Below, in pieces: positions 40,011-48,423 of a stretch of DNA of 64,000 bases. Under the pieces are notes generated by a model. That model saw only the letters and a program-made list of their open reading frames with translations, did not search any database and was not told where the DNA came from. The stretch is taken from assembly GCF_000607165.1 (NCBI RefSeq), contig NZ_JFZG01000003.1, positions 450,637-514,636 on the forward strand. The letters run 5' to 3'. The position numbers were made by a program, and so were the translations under genes. This DNA comes from Ralstonia pickettii (GTDB lineage: Bacteria; Pseudomonadota; Gammaproteobacteria; Burkholderiales; Burkholderiaceae). Numbering within the stretch: position 1 is the first letter of the stretch; every line of letters begins with the position of its first letter.

Positions 40011-40997
40011 CTACGTATTCACCGTGACGGCCGACTTGGCTTTGGCCGACTTGACCGGCTTGGGCGATGCCGTTGCCGCCTTTGCAGAAGCGAACGGGTA
40101 ACGCGCGCTGAACTCCGCAAAGCGCGCGGCAAGAAAGTCTGCACATGCCGTCAGCCGCGCTGGTCGATGGCGGCGTGCAAGGGCGACAAGCTGCAGCGGC
40201 GTGGGCGCATGACTCCATGCCGGCAATGCCACCTCCAGCCGGCCGGCGCTCACGTCTTGCGCGACATCCAACCACGATTTGAACGCCAGGCCGCGCCCCG
40301 CGACCGCCCAGTCGCGCACCACGGCGCCGTCGTCGCATTGGAAATCACCGCGCACGTCGATCGGGGCAGGGCCGCTGGCGTGCGTGAGTTGCCAGCGCGT
40401 GACGGGCTCGCCGTTGCGCAGCAGGATCAGGCAGCGGTGGTCGGCCAGGTCGCTCGGGTGTGCGGGCCGGCCATGCTGCTTGAAGTAAGAGGGCGCCCCG
40501 ACGATCACGCGCGGATGCGACGCCAACGGCCGCCGCACCAGCGCCGAATCCTGCAGATGTCCGTAGCGCAGGGCGAAGTCGAGGTCTTCGCGCATCAGAT
40601 CGGCCAGCCGGTCACCGAGCACCAGCGTGACTCGCACGCCGGGGTGCTCATCGCAGAACGCGTCGAGCCACGGGCGCAGGATGTGTCGCCCCAGGTCTGA
40701 TGTGGCTGCAATGCGAATGGGACCGGACAGCTCGGTGCGATCCTGCCCCAGACTTTCCGCACCTTCGTCCAGTGCCTCCAGCGCCTGTCTTGCGTAGGCG
40801 AGATAGCGCTGACCGGCTTCGGTCGGCCGCATGCTGCGCGTGGTGCGCTCGAACAGGCGGGCGCCGAGTTCGGTCTCCACACGTTTGAGCGCTGCGCTGG
40901 CTGTGGCGGGCAGCCAGCCGAGCTGGCGAGCGGCGGCGGAAAGGTTGCCGGCATCAGCAATGCGCACCAGCAGGCGGAGGTCGTCGAGGGCGATCAT
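40011..40997 (-). CDS. LysR-type transcriptional regulator
   Basis: A 328-residue LysR regulator: the DNA-binding region is LDDLRLLVRIADAGNLSAAA followed by LGWLPATASAALKRVETELG, and the effector-binding domain has LDFALRYGHLQDSALVRRPL. A basic Lys/Ala-rich tail of about 25 residues ends the protein, which is unusual. It is divergent from the SDR gene at 41118 (120 bp between), the classic arrangement for control of that gene. The ATG at 40997 is preferred to a TTG two codons upstream. Confidence 0.9.
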   Translation of the reverse strand: MIALDDLRLLVRIADAGNLSAAARQLGWLPATASAALKRVETELGARLFERTTRSMRPTEAGQRYLAYARQALEALDEGAESLGQDRTELSGPIRIAATSDLGRHILRPWLDAFCDEHPGVRVTLVLGDRLADLMREDLDFALRYGHLQDSALVRRPLASHPRVIVGAPSYFKQHGRPAHPSDLADHRCLILLRNGEPVTRWQLTHASGPAPIDVRGDFQCDDGAVVRDWAVAGRGLAFKSWLDVAQDVSAGRLEVALPAWSHAPTPLQLVALARRHRPARLTACADFLAARFAEFSARYPFASAKAATASPKPVKSAKAKSAVTVNT

Positions 40998-41117
40998 TGT
41001 CAAAGCAGATTTGGAGAATCATCAAAGCATAGCCAGATTATCTTGCTTTTGTTTGATGAAAGAATGGCCCCAATCGATTGACGGTTTTTTCTTTCCTCTT
41101 CTCAAAGGAGCATTGGC

Positions 41118-41831
41118 ATGACTTCGAACACTCTGCTGGACCAGTCGGTGGTGGTATTGGGCGGCACGGCCGGTATTGGGCAGGCGGTGGCACGCGCGGC
41201 GGCAGCCGAAGGGGCGCGCGTGACGGTGCTGGGGCGCTCCGCCAAGGCAGGCAGCAGCATCCAGGGCATCGCCGTGGATGCGAACGACACGGCTTCGTTG
41301 ACCGGGGCGTTGGCCCAGGCAGCCAGGTTGTCGCCCAGCGGCAAGATCGATCATCTCGTCATCACCATCGGTTCGCGCACGAGCCCGCCGCCGTTTGCTT
41401 CGTTGCAACGTGCCGACCTGGAGCAGGCCTTCGGCACCAAGCTCTTTGCCGCGCTGATGGCGGTGCAGGCCGCATTGCCGCACCTGACTGAACGCGCATC
41501 GATTACGCTCACCTCTGGCCTGCTTTCTCGCAAGGCCACGGCGACCGGCTTGCTGCGTGGCTCGATCAATGCTGCAGTGGAAGCCGCCGCCAAGAATCTG
41601 GCGAAGGAACTCGCACCGCGCCGTGTCAATGTGATCAGCCCCGGCGTGGTGGATACGGAAGTGTGGGGCGCCCCGGCCGATCGCGAGGCCATGCTCGCGC
41701 GTATCGGCAGCGGCTTGCCGGTCGGCCGCGTTGGCACGCCGGAAGACCTTGCCCAAGGCTATCTGCTGGCCATGACCAACGGTTTCATGACCGGCGCCAT
41801 CATCGACATTGAAGGAGGCGGTTTGCTATGA
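41118..41831 (+). CDS. SDR-fold protein without the canonical Tyr-x3-Lys
   Basis: A 237-residue Rossmann-fold protein of the short-chain dehydrogenase type. The nucleotide-binding loop is GGTAGIG (residues 15-21) and the C-terminal part is standard (VNVISPGVVDTE, IIDIEGGGL). Where the catalytic Tyr-x3-Lys should be, the sequence reads RGSIN-AAVEAAAKNLAKEL, so Tyr appears as Arg and Lys as Asn. Either this is a subfamily with other catalytic residues or a redox-inactive sensor. AAAGGAG (41104-41110) precedes the ATG, and its stop overlaps the next gene by ATGA. Confidence 0.85.
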   Translation: MTSNTLLDQSVVVLGGTAGIGQAVARAAAAEGARVTVLGRSAKAGSSIQGIAVDANDTASLTGALAQAARLSPSGKIDHLVITIGSRTSPPPFASLQRADLEQAFGTKLFAALMAVQAALPHLTERASITLTSGLLSRKATATGLLRGSINAAVEAAAKNLAKELAPRRVNVISPGVVDTEVWGAPADREAMLARIGSGLPVGRVGTPEDLAQGYLLAMTNGFMTGAIIDIEGGGLL

Positions 41832-42232
41832 CACCTGACAGCGACTGGACATTCGACCACGTGAACTTTCACGTGGCAGCAGACGCGCCCATCCTGAAAT
41901 TCTTCGCCGATGTGCTCGGCTGGAAACCCGGGCCGCGCCCGGCGTTTCCGTTTCCCGGCACGTGGCTGTACCAGAACGACGATGCGCTGGTACACCTCGT
42001 GACGCAGGAGGGCGACACGCCGGAACTGGTGTTCTCGCACATCGCGTTTCGCACCCGGAAAGACGCGGCCGATGTGCTGGCCGCGGTGCGTGAAAGCGGT
42101 ATTCCGCACCAGGTAAGAAAACACCCCGCACGGCCTGCCGCGCAGATCTTTGTGCAGTTGCCGGGCGGGGTGGTGCTGGAGCTGGAAGCGCCGCTGTCCG
42201 GTCCGCTGGAAGCGGCGCGCGACTACGAGTAA
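41828..42232 (+). CDS. VOC-superfamily (glyoxalase-like) protein
   Basis: A 134-residue single VOC module: WTFDHVNFHVAADAPILKFF at the N-terminus and VHLVTQEGDTPELVFSHIAF in the middle, with the His/Glu pattern of metal-binding glyoxalase/dioxygenase folds, ending LPGGVVLELEAP. The reaction cannot be told from sequence. Its ATG overlaps the stop of the SDR gene, so the two are co-translated and likely act together. Confidence 0.82.
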   Translation: MTPDSDWTFDHVNFHVAADAPILKFFADVLGWKPGPRPAFPFPGTWLYQNDDALVHLVTQEGDTPELVFSHIAFRTRKDAADVLAAVRESGIPHQVRKHPARPAAQIFVQLPGGVVLELEAPLSGPLEAARDYE

Positions 42233-42257
42233 AGCCGCGGCCGAGTGAGGCGCAGTG

Positions 42258-43346
42258 TCAAGCGCCGGCCTGCTGGGCGTACTTCCAGCCCAGTTCGGCC
42301 ATCGGGCGGGCGCGCTTGCCTGCCTCCAGCGCCTGCGCCGAAGACGCCGTGCCATCCACCACGCGCTTCATGATCCCCTGCAGGATGCCGGCAATGCGGA
42401 ACATGTTGTAGGCGAGGTAGAAGTTCCAGTCGCCCGTGATGCGGCGGCTGGTGCGTTCTTCGTACTGGCGGATGTACTCGGCTTCCGTGGGAATGCCCAG
42501 TGCCGCGAAGTCCAGACCCGCCACGCCGCGGAACTGCCCCGGCTCGATGTGCCAGCTCATGCAGTGATAGCTGAAATCGGCCAGCGGATGGCCCAGCGTC
42601 GACAGCTCCCAATCCAGGATGGCCAGCACGCGCGGTTCGGTCGGGTGGAAGATCAGGTTATCGAGGCGGTAGTCGCCGTGAACAATGCTGGTGATTTCCT
42701 CGGCTTCCTGCGGCACATGCTTCGGCAGCCATTCGATCAGGTTGTCCATGGCCGGAATCGACTCGGTTTCCGACAACTTGTACTGCTTGCTCCAGCGTTC
42801 GATCTGGCGTGCGAAATAGTTGCCGGGTTTGCCGTAATCGGCCAGGCCGATGGCGGCGTAGTCGACCGTGTGCAACGCAGAGATGACGCGATTCATCTCG
42901 TCATAGATGGCGGTGCGCTCGGCGGGCTCCATGCCGGGCAGGGCCTGATCCCACAGCACGCGGCCCTGCACGAATTCCATGATGTAGAAAGCGCGGCCGA
43001 TCACGGCTTCGTCTTCGCACAGCGCATACATCCTGGCGACAGGCACGTCGGTCTTGGCCAGTGCATCCATCACGCGGTACTCGCGTTCGATAGCGTGTGC
43101 GGACGGCAGCAGCTTCGCCTTCGGCCCGGGCTTCGCGCGCATTACGTACGTGCGCGAGGGCGTGATCAGCTTGAACGTCGGGTTCGACTGACCGCCCTTG
43201 AACTGCTCCACCGTGAGCGGGCCGGCAAAGCCTTCAACGTGTTCGCGCATCCACGCTTCCAGCGCGCCAATGTCGAACTTCTGCTGATCCGCTACCGGGC
43301 GCGTGCCCTCGAAGGCCGAGAAATCCTGCTGGTCTGTCTGTGCCAT
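42258..43346 (-). CDS. APH-like phosphotransferase (ACAD10/11 kinase-domain type)
   Basis: A 362-residue protein kinase-like fold enzyme. The catalytic loop is His223-Gly-Asp225-...-Asn230 (VHGDYRLDNLIF), and the metal-binding Asp245 lies in ILDWELSTLGHP. The N-terminal FKGGQSNPTFKL is the nucleotide-binding strand region of this family. These are relatives of aminoglycoside phosphotransferases that in ACAD10/11 and in the levulinate (Lva) pathway phosphorylate the 4-hydroxyl of 4-hydroxyacyl-CoA. It is last in a minus-strand operon with the phosphatase, crotonase and dehydrogenase genes. Antibiotic resistance is unlikely. Confidence 0.88.
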   Translation of the reverse strand: MAQTDQQDFSAFEGTRPVADQQKFDIGALEAWMREHVEGFAGPLTVEQFKGGQSNPTFKLITPSRTYVMRAKPGPKAKLLPSAHAIEREYRVMDALAKTDVPVARMYALCEDEAVIGRAFYIMEFVQGRVLWDQALPGMEPAERTAIYDEMNRVISALHTVDYAAIGLADYGKPGNYFARQIERWSKQYKLSETESIPAMDNLIEWLPKHVPQEAEEITSIVHGDYRLDNLIFHPTEPRVLAILDWELSTLGHPLADFSYHCMSWHIEPGQFRGVAGLDFAALGIPTEAEYIRQYEERTSRRITGDWNFYLAYNMFRIAGILQGIMKRVVDGTASSAQALEAGKRARPMAELGWKYAQQAGA

Positions 43347-43383
43347 GGGAGTGTCTCCGAATCTTGTTGTGTGTCTGGAAAAT

Positions 43384-44121
43384 TCAGGCAGCCGGTTGAC
43401 GATGCTGGAGGTATTGCTGCAGCAGCACCTCCATCGTCGTCAGCCTCGAGCCGAGATGCGTAGGCGAGGGCGCCGAAAAATTGCTCATGCGCAGCACCCA
43501 GTCGGTCGGGGCATCGCCAACATCGAGCACGTTGATGCAGCCGGCGGTCTGCGCGAGGCTGCCGAAGAACACGCGCTCGCCGCCGGTGATGGCATGCGAG
43601 AGGATCGCGCGGTTGGTGCCGCCATGCAGCACCAGCAGCACGGTGTCCCAGTCGGTTTGCGCGCGCAGTTGGGCGATTGGCGGAATCACCCGGTCAAGAA
43701 ATTCGCCGATGCTCTCGCCGTTGAGAAAGCGCCGATCTTCCGACACCGTGCCTTCAAATGCGCCGATAAAGGCTTGCGCGAGTTCATGCTCCGGAATTTC
43801 CGCCAGCTTGCCGCCGCGGATCTCCTGCAGCTCGGGCCAGTGTTCAAGCGTGAAGCCGCGTTCCTGCATCGCGGGTATCTCGGCCAGCACACGCTGCGCG
43901 GTTTCCACCGTGCGCGGCAGGCCGCTGACGATCACGCGGTCGAAGACGATGTTTTCGGCGGCGAAGATCTTGCCTGCAGCGGTGGTTTGGCTGCGGCCCA
44001 GTTCATTGAGCGGCACGGCCTCGGGTGACGGAACGGGGCGGCCGGTTTCGTCAAAGTACGTCACGGCGCCATGACGCATTAGATAGACGCGCCGGCGCTG
44101 GGGTGTTGGGAACGGAATCAT
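43384..44121 (-). CDS. Histidine phosphatase family protein
   Basis: A 245-residue phosphoglycerate-mutase-like phosphatase. The RHG motif with the phospho-accepting His is at residues 16-18 (VYLMRHGAVTYF), the second Arg is in VSGLPRTVETAQRVL, and the second catalytic His in VLLVLHGGTNRAIL. The family removes phosphate from small molecules. It sits between the crotonase gene (12 bp) and the APH-like kinase gene (37 bp), which is notable because ACAD10 also combines a phosphatase domain (of another fold) with kinase and dehydrogenase. Confidence 0.88.
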   Translation of the reverse strand: MIPFPTPQRRRVYLMRHGAVTYFDETGRPVPSPEAVPLNELGRSQTTAAGKIFAAENIVFDRVIVSGLPRTVETAQRVLAEIPAMQERGFTLEHWPELQEIRGGKLAEIPEHELAQAFIGAFEGTVSEDRRFLNGESIGEFLDRVIPPIAQLRAQTDWDTVLLVLHGGTNRAILSHAITGGERVFFGSLAQTAGCINVLDVGDAPTDWVLRMSNFSAPSPTHLGSRLTTMEVLLQQYLQHRQPAA

Positions 44122-44133
44122 GCGAGCCAGAAA

Positions 44134-44913
44134 TTAGCGGTATTGAGGTTTGCGTTTTTGCAGGAAGGCTGAGATGCCTTCGTTGCCGTCGGCGTGGTGC
44201 AGCGCTTCGACAAAGCTGTGCTGCTCGGCCTTGAGGTGATCGTGCAGCGAGGCGTCTTCGGCGTGGGTGATCAGGCCCTTGATGCGGCCCACGGCATGCG
44301 GTGATTGCGCTGCGAGTTTTTCCGCCAGTGCCAACGCCTGGTCTAGCGCCTCGCCGGGTTTGACCACTTCGTTGATGAGGCCGAAGTGCGCCAGCCGCTC
44401 TGCGCCAACGGGCTTGCCGAGCATGATGATTTCGCTCGCAAGCGGACGCGGCAGGAAGCGTGCGATGTGCCAGGAGCCGCCGCCGTCCGGCGTCAGTGCC
44501 ACGTTCACGTACGCCATCACGAACTTCGCATCCGATGCGGCAATCGCAAAGTCACACGCCAGCACCAGCGAGAAGCCTGCGCCGGCTGCCGGGCCTTCCA
44601 CTGCGGCAATCACCGGCTTGGGAAACGTGCGGATCGTTTCGATCCAGTGGTTGAGCGCGTCGATACCTTCTTCCTGAACGCTTCGCGGCTTGCTCCGGTT
44701 TTCCAGCAGGCGGTTCAGGTTGCCGCCCGCACAGAAGGCATTGCCGGCGCCCGTGAAGATGACGGCGCGGATCTCGTTGTCGTTGGCGGCGCGGTCGAGC
44801 GCTTCCATTGACGCGGTGTACATCACCGGGTCCAGCGCGTTGCGCGCGTCAGGGTTGGACAGCGTCAGCACCAGGGTCGAGCCGATGCGTTTGGAGAGTA
44901 ATTGCGCGGTCAT
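44134..44913 (-). CDS. Enoyl-CoA hydratase/isomerase (crotonase) family protein
   Basis: A 259-residue crotonase. The oxyanion-hole segments FTGAGNAFCAGGNL (about residues 53-66) and EGPAAGAGFSLVLACDFAIA (about 104-123) are present. At the position of the usual catalytic Glu the sequence is LTPDGGGSW, with Asp, as in the PaaG-type isomerase branch. It would hydrate or isomerise an enoyl-CoA in the beta-oxidation-like route encoded here. The gene lies 33 bp after the 3-hydroxyacyl-CoA dehydrogenase gene in the same operon. Confidence 0.88.
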   Translation of the reverse strand: MTAQLLSKRIGSTLVLTLSNPDARNALDPVMYTASMEALDRAANDNEIRAVIFTGAGNAFCAGGNLNRLLENRSKPRSVQEEGIDALNHWIETIRTFPKPVIAAVEGPAAGAGFSLVLACDFAIAASDAKFVMAYVNVALTPDGGGSWHIARFLPRPLASEIIMLGKPVGAERLAHFGLINEVVKPGEALDQALALAEKLAAQSPHAVGRIKGLITHAEDASLHDHLKAEQHSFVEALHHADGNEGISAFLQKRKPQYR

Positions 44914-44946
44914 GGCGGCCTCGTCAGAGTAAGCGGCAATCAGGCA

Positions 44947-46455
44947 TCAGGCGTCAGGTGTCAGCAGCGACATGCCCAGACGGGCGCGGCGCAGCAGCCA
45001 CGGGCTTGGGCGATAACGCGGGTCGCCATAGAGCGTGTACAGGTTCTGCAGGACTTCCAGGATGGCGTTCGTGCCCAGCGTATCGCCAAGTGCCAGCGGC
45101 CCTTGCGGATAACCGAGCCCCAGCGTGACGGCCAGATCGATGTCCGTGGGCGTGGCAATGCGCTGCTGTGCGATGTCGCACGCGATGTTGACGATGCATG
45201 CAACGATGCGCTGCGCGACAAAACCACCGGAATCCCGGATCACCGTGACGGGCACCCCGTCGGAGGCAAGCAGGCCGTGTGCGGCATCGCGGTAGGCCGC
45301 ATCTGTGGCCGGTGTGGTCATCAACGTGCGGCGCTTGGTGGCGGCAAACGGATAGAGCGTGTCGAGCGCTACGGTGCGGCGCGCGTCAAGCCCTTCGGCG
45401 GCTACGCAGGCGGTGGCATCCAGCCCACGCGGCGTGACGATGATCAATGCATCGGCGGACGGTTTCGAACCTGCTTCGGGCGTGATGCCCAGGTCAAGCA
45501 ACAGGCGCTGCGCTGCGGCGTGGCCGGCGTCATGCGCACGGCTGATCCACACCGAAGATGGGCGCGCAGACGGTGCAGGCGCCTCAGCGGGGATCTGCTT
45601 CTGCCCTTCCGGATAGCGGTAGAAACCTTCGCCTGTCTTGCGGCCCAGGATGCCGCCCGCAAAGCGCACCGCCGTGATCTGCGACGGACGATAGCGCGGC
45701 TCGTCGTAGAACTGGCGGTAGACCGATTCCATCACCGGATGCGAGACATCCAGTCCTGTGAGATCCATCAACTCGAACGGCCCCATGCGGAAGCCGGCCT
45801 GCTCGCGCATGATGGCGTCGACGTCCGCATACGCCGCCACACTTTCCTGGGCCACGCGCAGGCCCTCGGTGTTCATGCCGCGCCCGGCGTGGTTGACAAT
45901 GAAGCCCGGCATGTCGATGCAGCGCACGGCGGTGTGGCCCATGCGCTTGGCCAGTGCGGCAAGGGCGTCACCGGTAGCTGGCGCGCTGCGCAGGCCGTCG
46001 ATGACCTCGACCACCTTCATCAGCGGCACCGGGTTGAAGAAGTGAAAGCCTGCGACGCGTTCGGGGTGCTGGCATGTCGCGGCAATCGCGGTGATCGACA
46101 GCGACGAGGTATTCGACGCCAGGATGGCATCTGCGCGGACGATGTCTTCGAGCTGACGGAAGAGGTCGCGCTTGACGTCCAGCTTCTCGACGATGGCCTC
46201 GACCACAAGATCGCAGTCGGCCAGGTCGGTCAGGGCACCGGCCGGAACGAGCCGGGCAATTGTGGCGTCGGCGTCATCCGCTGTGAGCTTGCCCTTGGCG
46301 GCCAGCTTGGTCAGCGTGTCGGCCAGCGCCGCGCGCGCCGTTTCCACGGCTTGCGGGTTAGCGTCGAACAGTTTGACGCGCAAACCGGCCTGGGCCGCGA
46401 TTTGCGCAATGCCGCGCCCCATGGCGCCCGTGCCCACAATCCCGATAGTCTGCAT
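44947..46455 (-). CDS. paaH: 3-hydroxyacyl-CoA dehydrogenase, PaaH type (two C-terminal domains)
   Basis: NAD-dependent oxidation of 3-hydroxyacyl-CoA to 3-ketoacyl-CoA. The 502-residue protein starts with the NAD loop IGIVGTGAMGRGIAQIAAQA, then SNTSSLSITAIAA and the substrate-binding HFFNPVPLMKVVE. Two tandem C-terminal 3HCDH domains follow, as in PaaH/PaaC of phenylacetate degradation. No other paa genes are nearby, so the phenylacetate role is unsupported. The ATG at 46455 is chosen because it starts the Rossmann strand. It is first of the minus-strand operon, next to a small palindrome at 46495-46506. Confidence 0.92.
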   Translation of the reverse strand: MQTIGIVGTGAMGRGIAQIAAQAGLRVKLFDANPQAVETARAALADTLTKLAAKGKLTADDADATIARLVPAGALTDLADCDLVVEAIVEKLDVKRDLFRQLEDIVRADAILASNTSSLSITAIAATCQHPERVAGFHFFNPVPLMKVVEVIDGLRSAPATGDALAALAKRMGHTAVRCIDMPGFIVNHAGRGMNTEGLRVAQESVAAYADVDAIMREQAGFRMGPFELMDLTGLDVSHPVMESVYRQFYDEPRYRPSQITAVRFAGGILGRKTGEGFYRYPEGQKQIPAEAPAPSARPSSVWISRAHDAGHAAAQRLLLDLGITPEAGSKPSADALIIVTPRGLDATACVAAEGLDARRTVALDTLYPFAATKRRTLMTTPATDAAYRDAAHGLLASDGVPVTVIRDSGGFVAQRIVACIVNIACDIAQQRIATPTDIDLAVTLGLGYPQGPLALGDTLGTNAILEVLQNLYTLYGDPRYRPSPWLLRRARLGMSLLTPDA

Positions 46456-46494
46456 ATGAAATCCGCTGCGATCGAAAGAAGTCTGGCTAAAATA

Positions 46495-46506
46495 GCACGA
46501 GCGTGC
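46495..46506. promoter_or_regulatory. Palindrome between divergent dehydrogenase and GST genes
   Basis: GCACG-AG-CGTGC in the 109-bp divergent gap, inside AAATAGCACGAGCGTGCGA. It resembles the right part of the operator at 18129-18162 (AAATTAGCACGACCGTTC), sharing TAGCACGA-CGT. A TAAAAT -10-like hexamer (46488-46493, plus strand) abuts it. A common TetR-type repressor of acyl-CoA genes is an inference. Confidence 0.45.
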
Positions 46507-46564
46507 GATTTCTGGCATCCGCACCGACCATAACGGACGGCCAAATTACCAAGGAGACGGCTTC

Positions 46565-47218
46565 ATGCTGACGCTATACGGTTTTTCTGCGAGCAACTAC
46601 TACAACAAGGTCAAGCTCGCGCTGATGGAGAAGGGGATTGCGTTTGAGGAATCGCTGCGCTGGCCGGACCAGACCGACGGCGAGGTGTCGCCGCTGCACA
46701 AGGTGCCGTATCTGGTGGGGGAGGACGGTGGAATGTGCGAATCGCAGGTCATCATCGATTATCTGGAAGCACGCTACCCGCAACATCCGCTGATCCCAGC
46801 CGATCCGTTCAAGGCGGCCAAGGTGCGGGAGATCGTGACGTTCCTGGAGCTGCACCTGGAGCTGGTCGCGCGCCAGCTGTTTCCCGAAGCATTCTTTGGC
46901 GGCAAGATCAGCGACAACCTGAAGGTGAAGGTGCGCGAGCAACTGCAGAAGAACATTCCGGCGGCGGCCAGGCTGTTCAAGTTCTCGCCTTACGTGGCGG
47001 GTGACACGTTCACCATTGCGGACTGCGCGGCCATCGTGCATTTCCCGCTGGTCAGCCAGGCCACCAAGATCATCTACGGTGAAGACCTGCTGGCGCAGGT
47101 CGAAGGCGTCAAGCCTTACATGGCCAAGATGGCGGAGAACCCGAACGTGCAGAAGGTGCGGGCAGACAGCAAGGCCAATCTGGAGCAGATGCTGGCGCAC
47201 TACGCCAGCAAGCGCTGA
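46565..47218 (+). CDS. Glutathione S-transferase family protein
   Basis: A 217-residue cytoplasmic GST. The thioredoxin-like domain begins MLTLYGFSASNYYNKVKLAL (Ser/Asn near residues 8-10 as possible glutathione contacts) and has PLHKVPYLVGEDGGMCESQV with the cis-Pro and the glutathione-binding Glu-Ser. The helical domain has DTFTIADCAAIVHFPL. AAGGAG precedes the ATG. It is divergent from the 3-hydroxyacyl-CoA dehydrogenase gene and convergent with the aminotransferase. The substrate is unknown. Confidence 0.88.
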   Translation: MLTLYGFSASNYYNKVKLALMEKGIAFEESLRWPDQTDGEVSPLHKVPYLVGEDGGMCESQVIIDYLEARYPQHPLIPADPFKAAKVREIVTFLELHLELVARQLFPEAFFGGKISDNLKVKVREQLQKNIPAAARLFKFSPYVAGDTFTIADCAAIVHFPLVSQATKIIYGEDLLAQVEGVKPYMAKMAENPNVQKVRADSKANLEQMLAHYASKR

Positions 47219-47238
47219 TCGGCTTCAGTCTTACGGTC

Positions 47239-48411
47239 TCACACCTTCGACAAACGCTCCAGGGCAACTTGGAGCGTTTCGTCTTTCTTGGCGAAGCAAA
47301 AGCGCACCACGCCCGATTCGTGCGGCTGCGAGTAAAACGCCGACACGGGAATCGCCGCCACGCCAATCTCGCTCGTCAGCCACTTGGCGAACTCGGCTTC
47401 GGGCAGATCGGAGATGGCGCTGTAGTCCACGCACTGGAAGTACGTGCCCTGGCAGGGCAGCAGCTTGAAGCGCGTCTTCTCCAGCCCCGCGCGGAACAGG
47501 TCGCGCTTGCGCTGGTAGAACGCCGGCAGCTGCAGATACGGACGCGGATCCGCCATGTAGTTCGCCAGGCCGTGCTGCATTGGCGTGTTGACGGTGAACA
47601 CGTTGAACTGGTGCACCTTGCGGAACTCCGCCATGAGTGCGGCGGGCGCTGCCACGTAGCCGACTTTCCAGCCCGTCACGTGATACGTCTTGCCGAAGCT
47701 CGACACCACGAATGCGCGCCGTGCCAGCTCCGGAATGCGCGCGACGGACGCATGCTGCACGCCGTCGTACACCATGTGCTCGTACACCTCGTCTGAGAGC
47801 AGCAGCACGTTGGTGGGCGCCAGGATCTCGGCCAGCTTCTGCATGTCGTCCGCGTGCCAGACCGTGCCGGTCGGGTTATGCGGTGTGTTGAGCATGATCA
47901 GGCGCGTGCGCGGTGTGATGGCCGCGGCGAGCGTGTCGAACGGGATGCGGAAGTCCGGCGCGTTCAGCGTGATCGGCACGACCTTGCCACCCGCCAGTTC
48001 GATCGACGGGATGTAACTGTCATACGTCGGTTCGAAGACGATGACTTCGTCGCCCGGATGCACGCAGCACAGCACCGTGGTCAGCAGCGCCTGCGTGGCG
48101 CCGGCGGTGACGGTGATCTCGCGGTCGGCATCGTAAGCGTGGCCGTACAGATTGGCGACCTTCGCGGCAATGGCCTGGCGCAGCGCGGGCACGCCCGTCA
48201 TTGGCGGGTATTGGTTCAGGCCCGCGCGCATGGCATCGGACACGGCATCGACGATGCGCGGGTCGCAATCGAAATCCGGAAAGCCCTGGCCCAGGTTGAC
48301 GGCCTGTTTTTCCGCGGCCAGCGCCGACATCACGGTGAAGATGGTGGTACCGACATTCGGTAGCCGCGACGGCGGGGGTGCGATGGGCGCGAACGATTCA
48401 ACAGTGGTCAT
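47239..48411 (-). CDS. Pyridoxal-phosphate aminotransferase, class I (YbdL-like)
   Basis: A 390-residue fold-type I aminotransferase. Landmarks are LGQGFPDFDCDPRIVDAV, NQYPPMTGVPALRQAIA, the substrate and PLP contacts NTPHNPTGTVW, and the Schiff-base Lys in VSSFGKTYHVTGWKVGYVAAP. The pattern matches the YbdL/kynurenine aminotransferase-like group, active with methionine and aromatic amino acids; the exact substrate is not fixed by the sequence. The PIN-domain gene lies 12 bp upstream on the same strand. Confidence 0.88.
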   Translation of the reverse strand: MTTVESFAPIAPPPSRLPNVGTTIFTVMSALAAEKQAVNLGQGFPDFDCDPRIVDAVSDAMRAGLNQYPPMTGVPALRQAIAAKVANLYGHAYDADREITVTAGATQALLTTVLCCVHPGDEVIVFEPTYDSYIPSIELAGGKVVPITLNAPDFRIPFDTLAAAITPRTRLIMLNTPHNPTGTVWHADDMQKLAEILAPTNVLLLSDEVYEHMVYDGVQHASVARIPELARRAFVVSSFGKTYHVTGWKVGYVAAPAALMAEFRKVHQFNVFTVNTPMQHGLANYMADPRPYLQLPAFYQRKRDLFRAGLEKTRFKLLPCQGTYFQCVDYSAISDLPEAEFAKWLTSEIGVAAIPVSAFYSQPHESGVVRFCFAKKDETLQVALERLSKV

Positions 48412-48423
48412 GACAAGACGGCT

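Noticed and set aside
42258..43346. Aminoglycoside resistance gene
   Set aside because: The APH fold is shared, but the operon context with crotonase, phosphatase and dehydrogenase and the ACAD10/11-type pattern point to acyl-CoA metabolism.
44134..46455. Phenylacetate degradation cluster (paaG/paaH)
   Set aside because: Two genes resemble PaaG and PaaH, but no paaABCDE, paaK or paaZ is present in the window, so the pathway is not supported.
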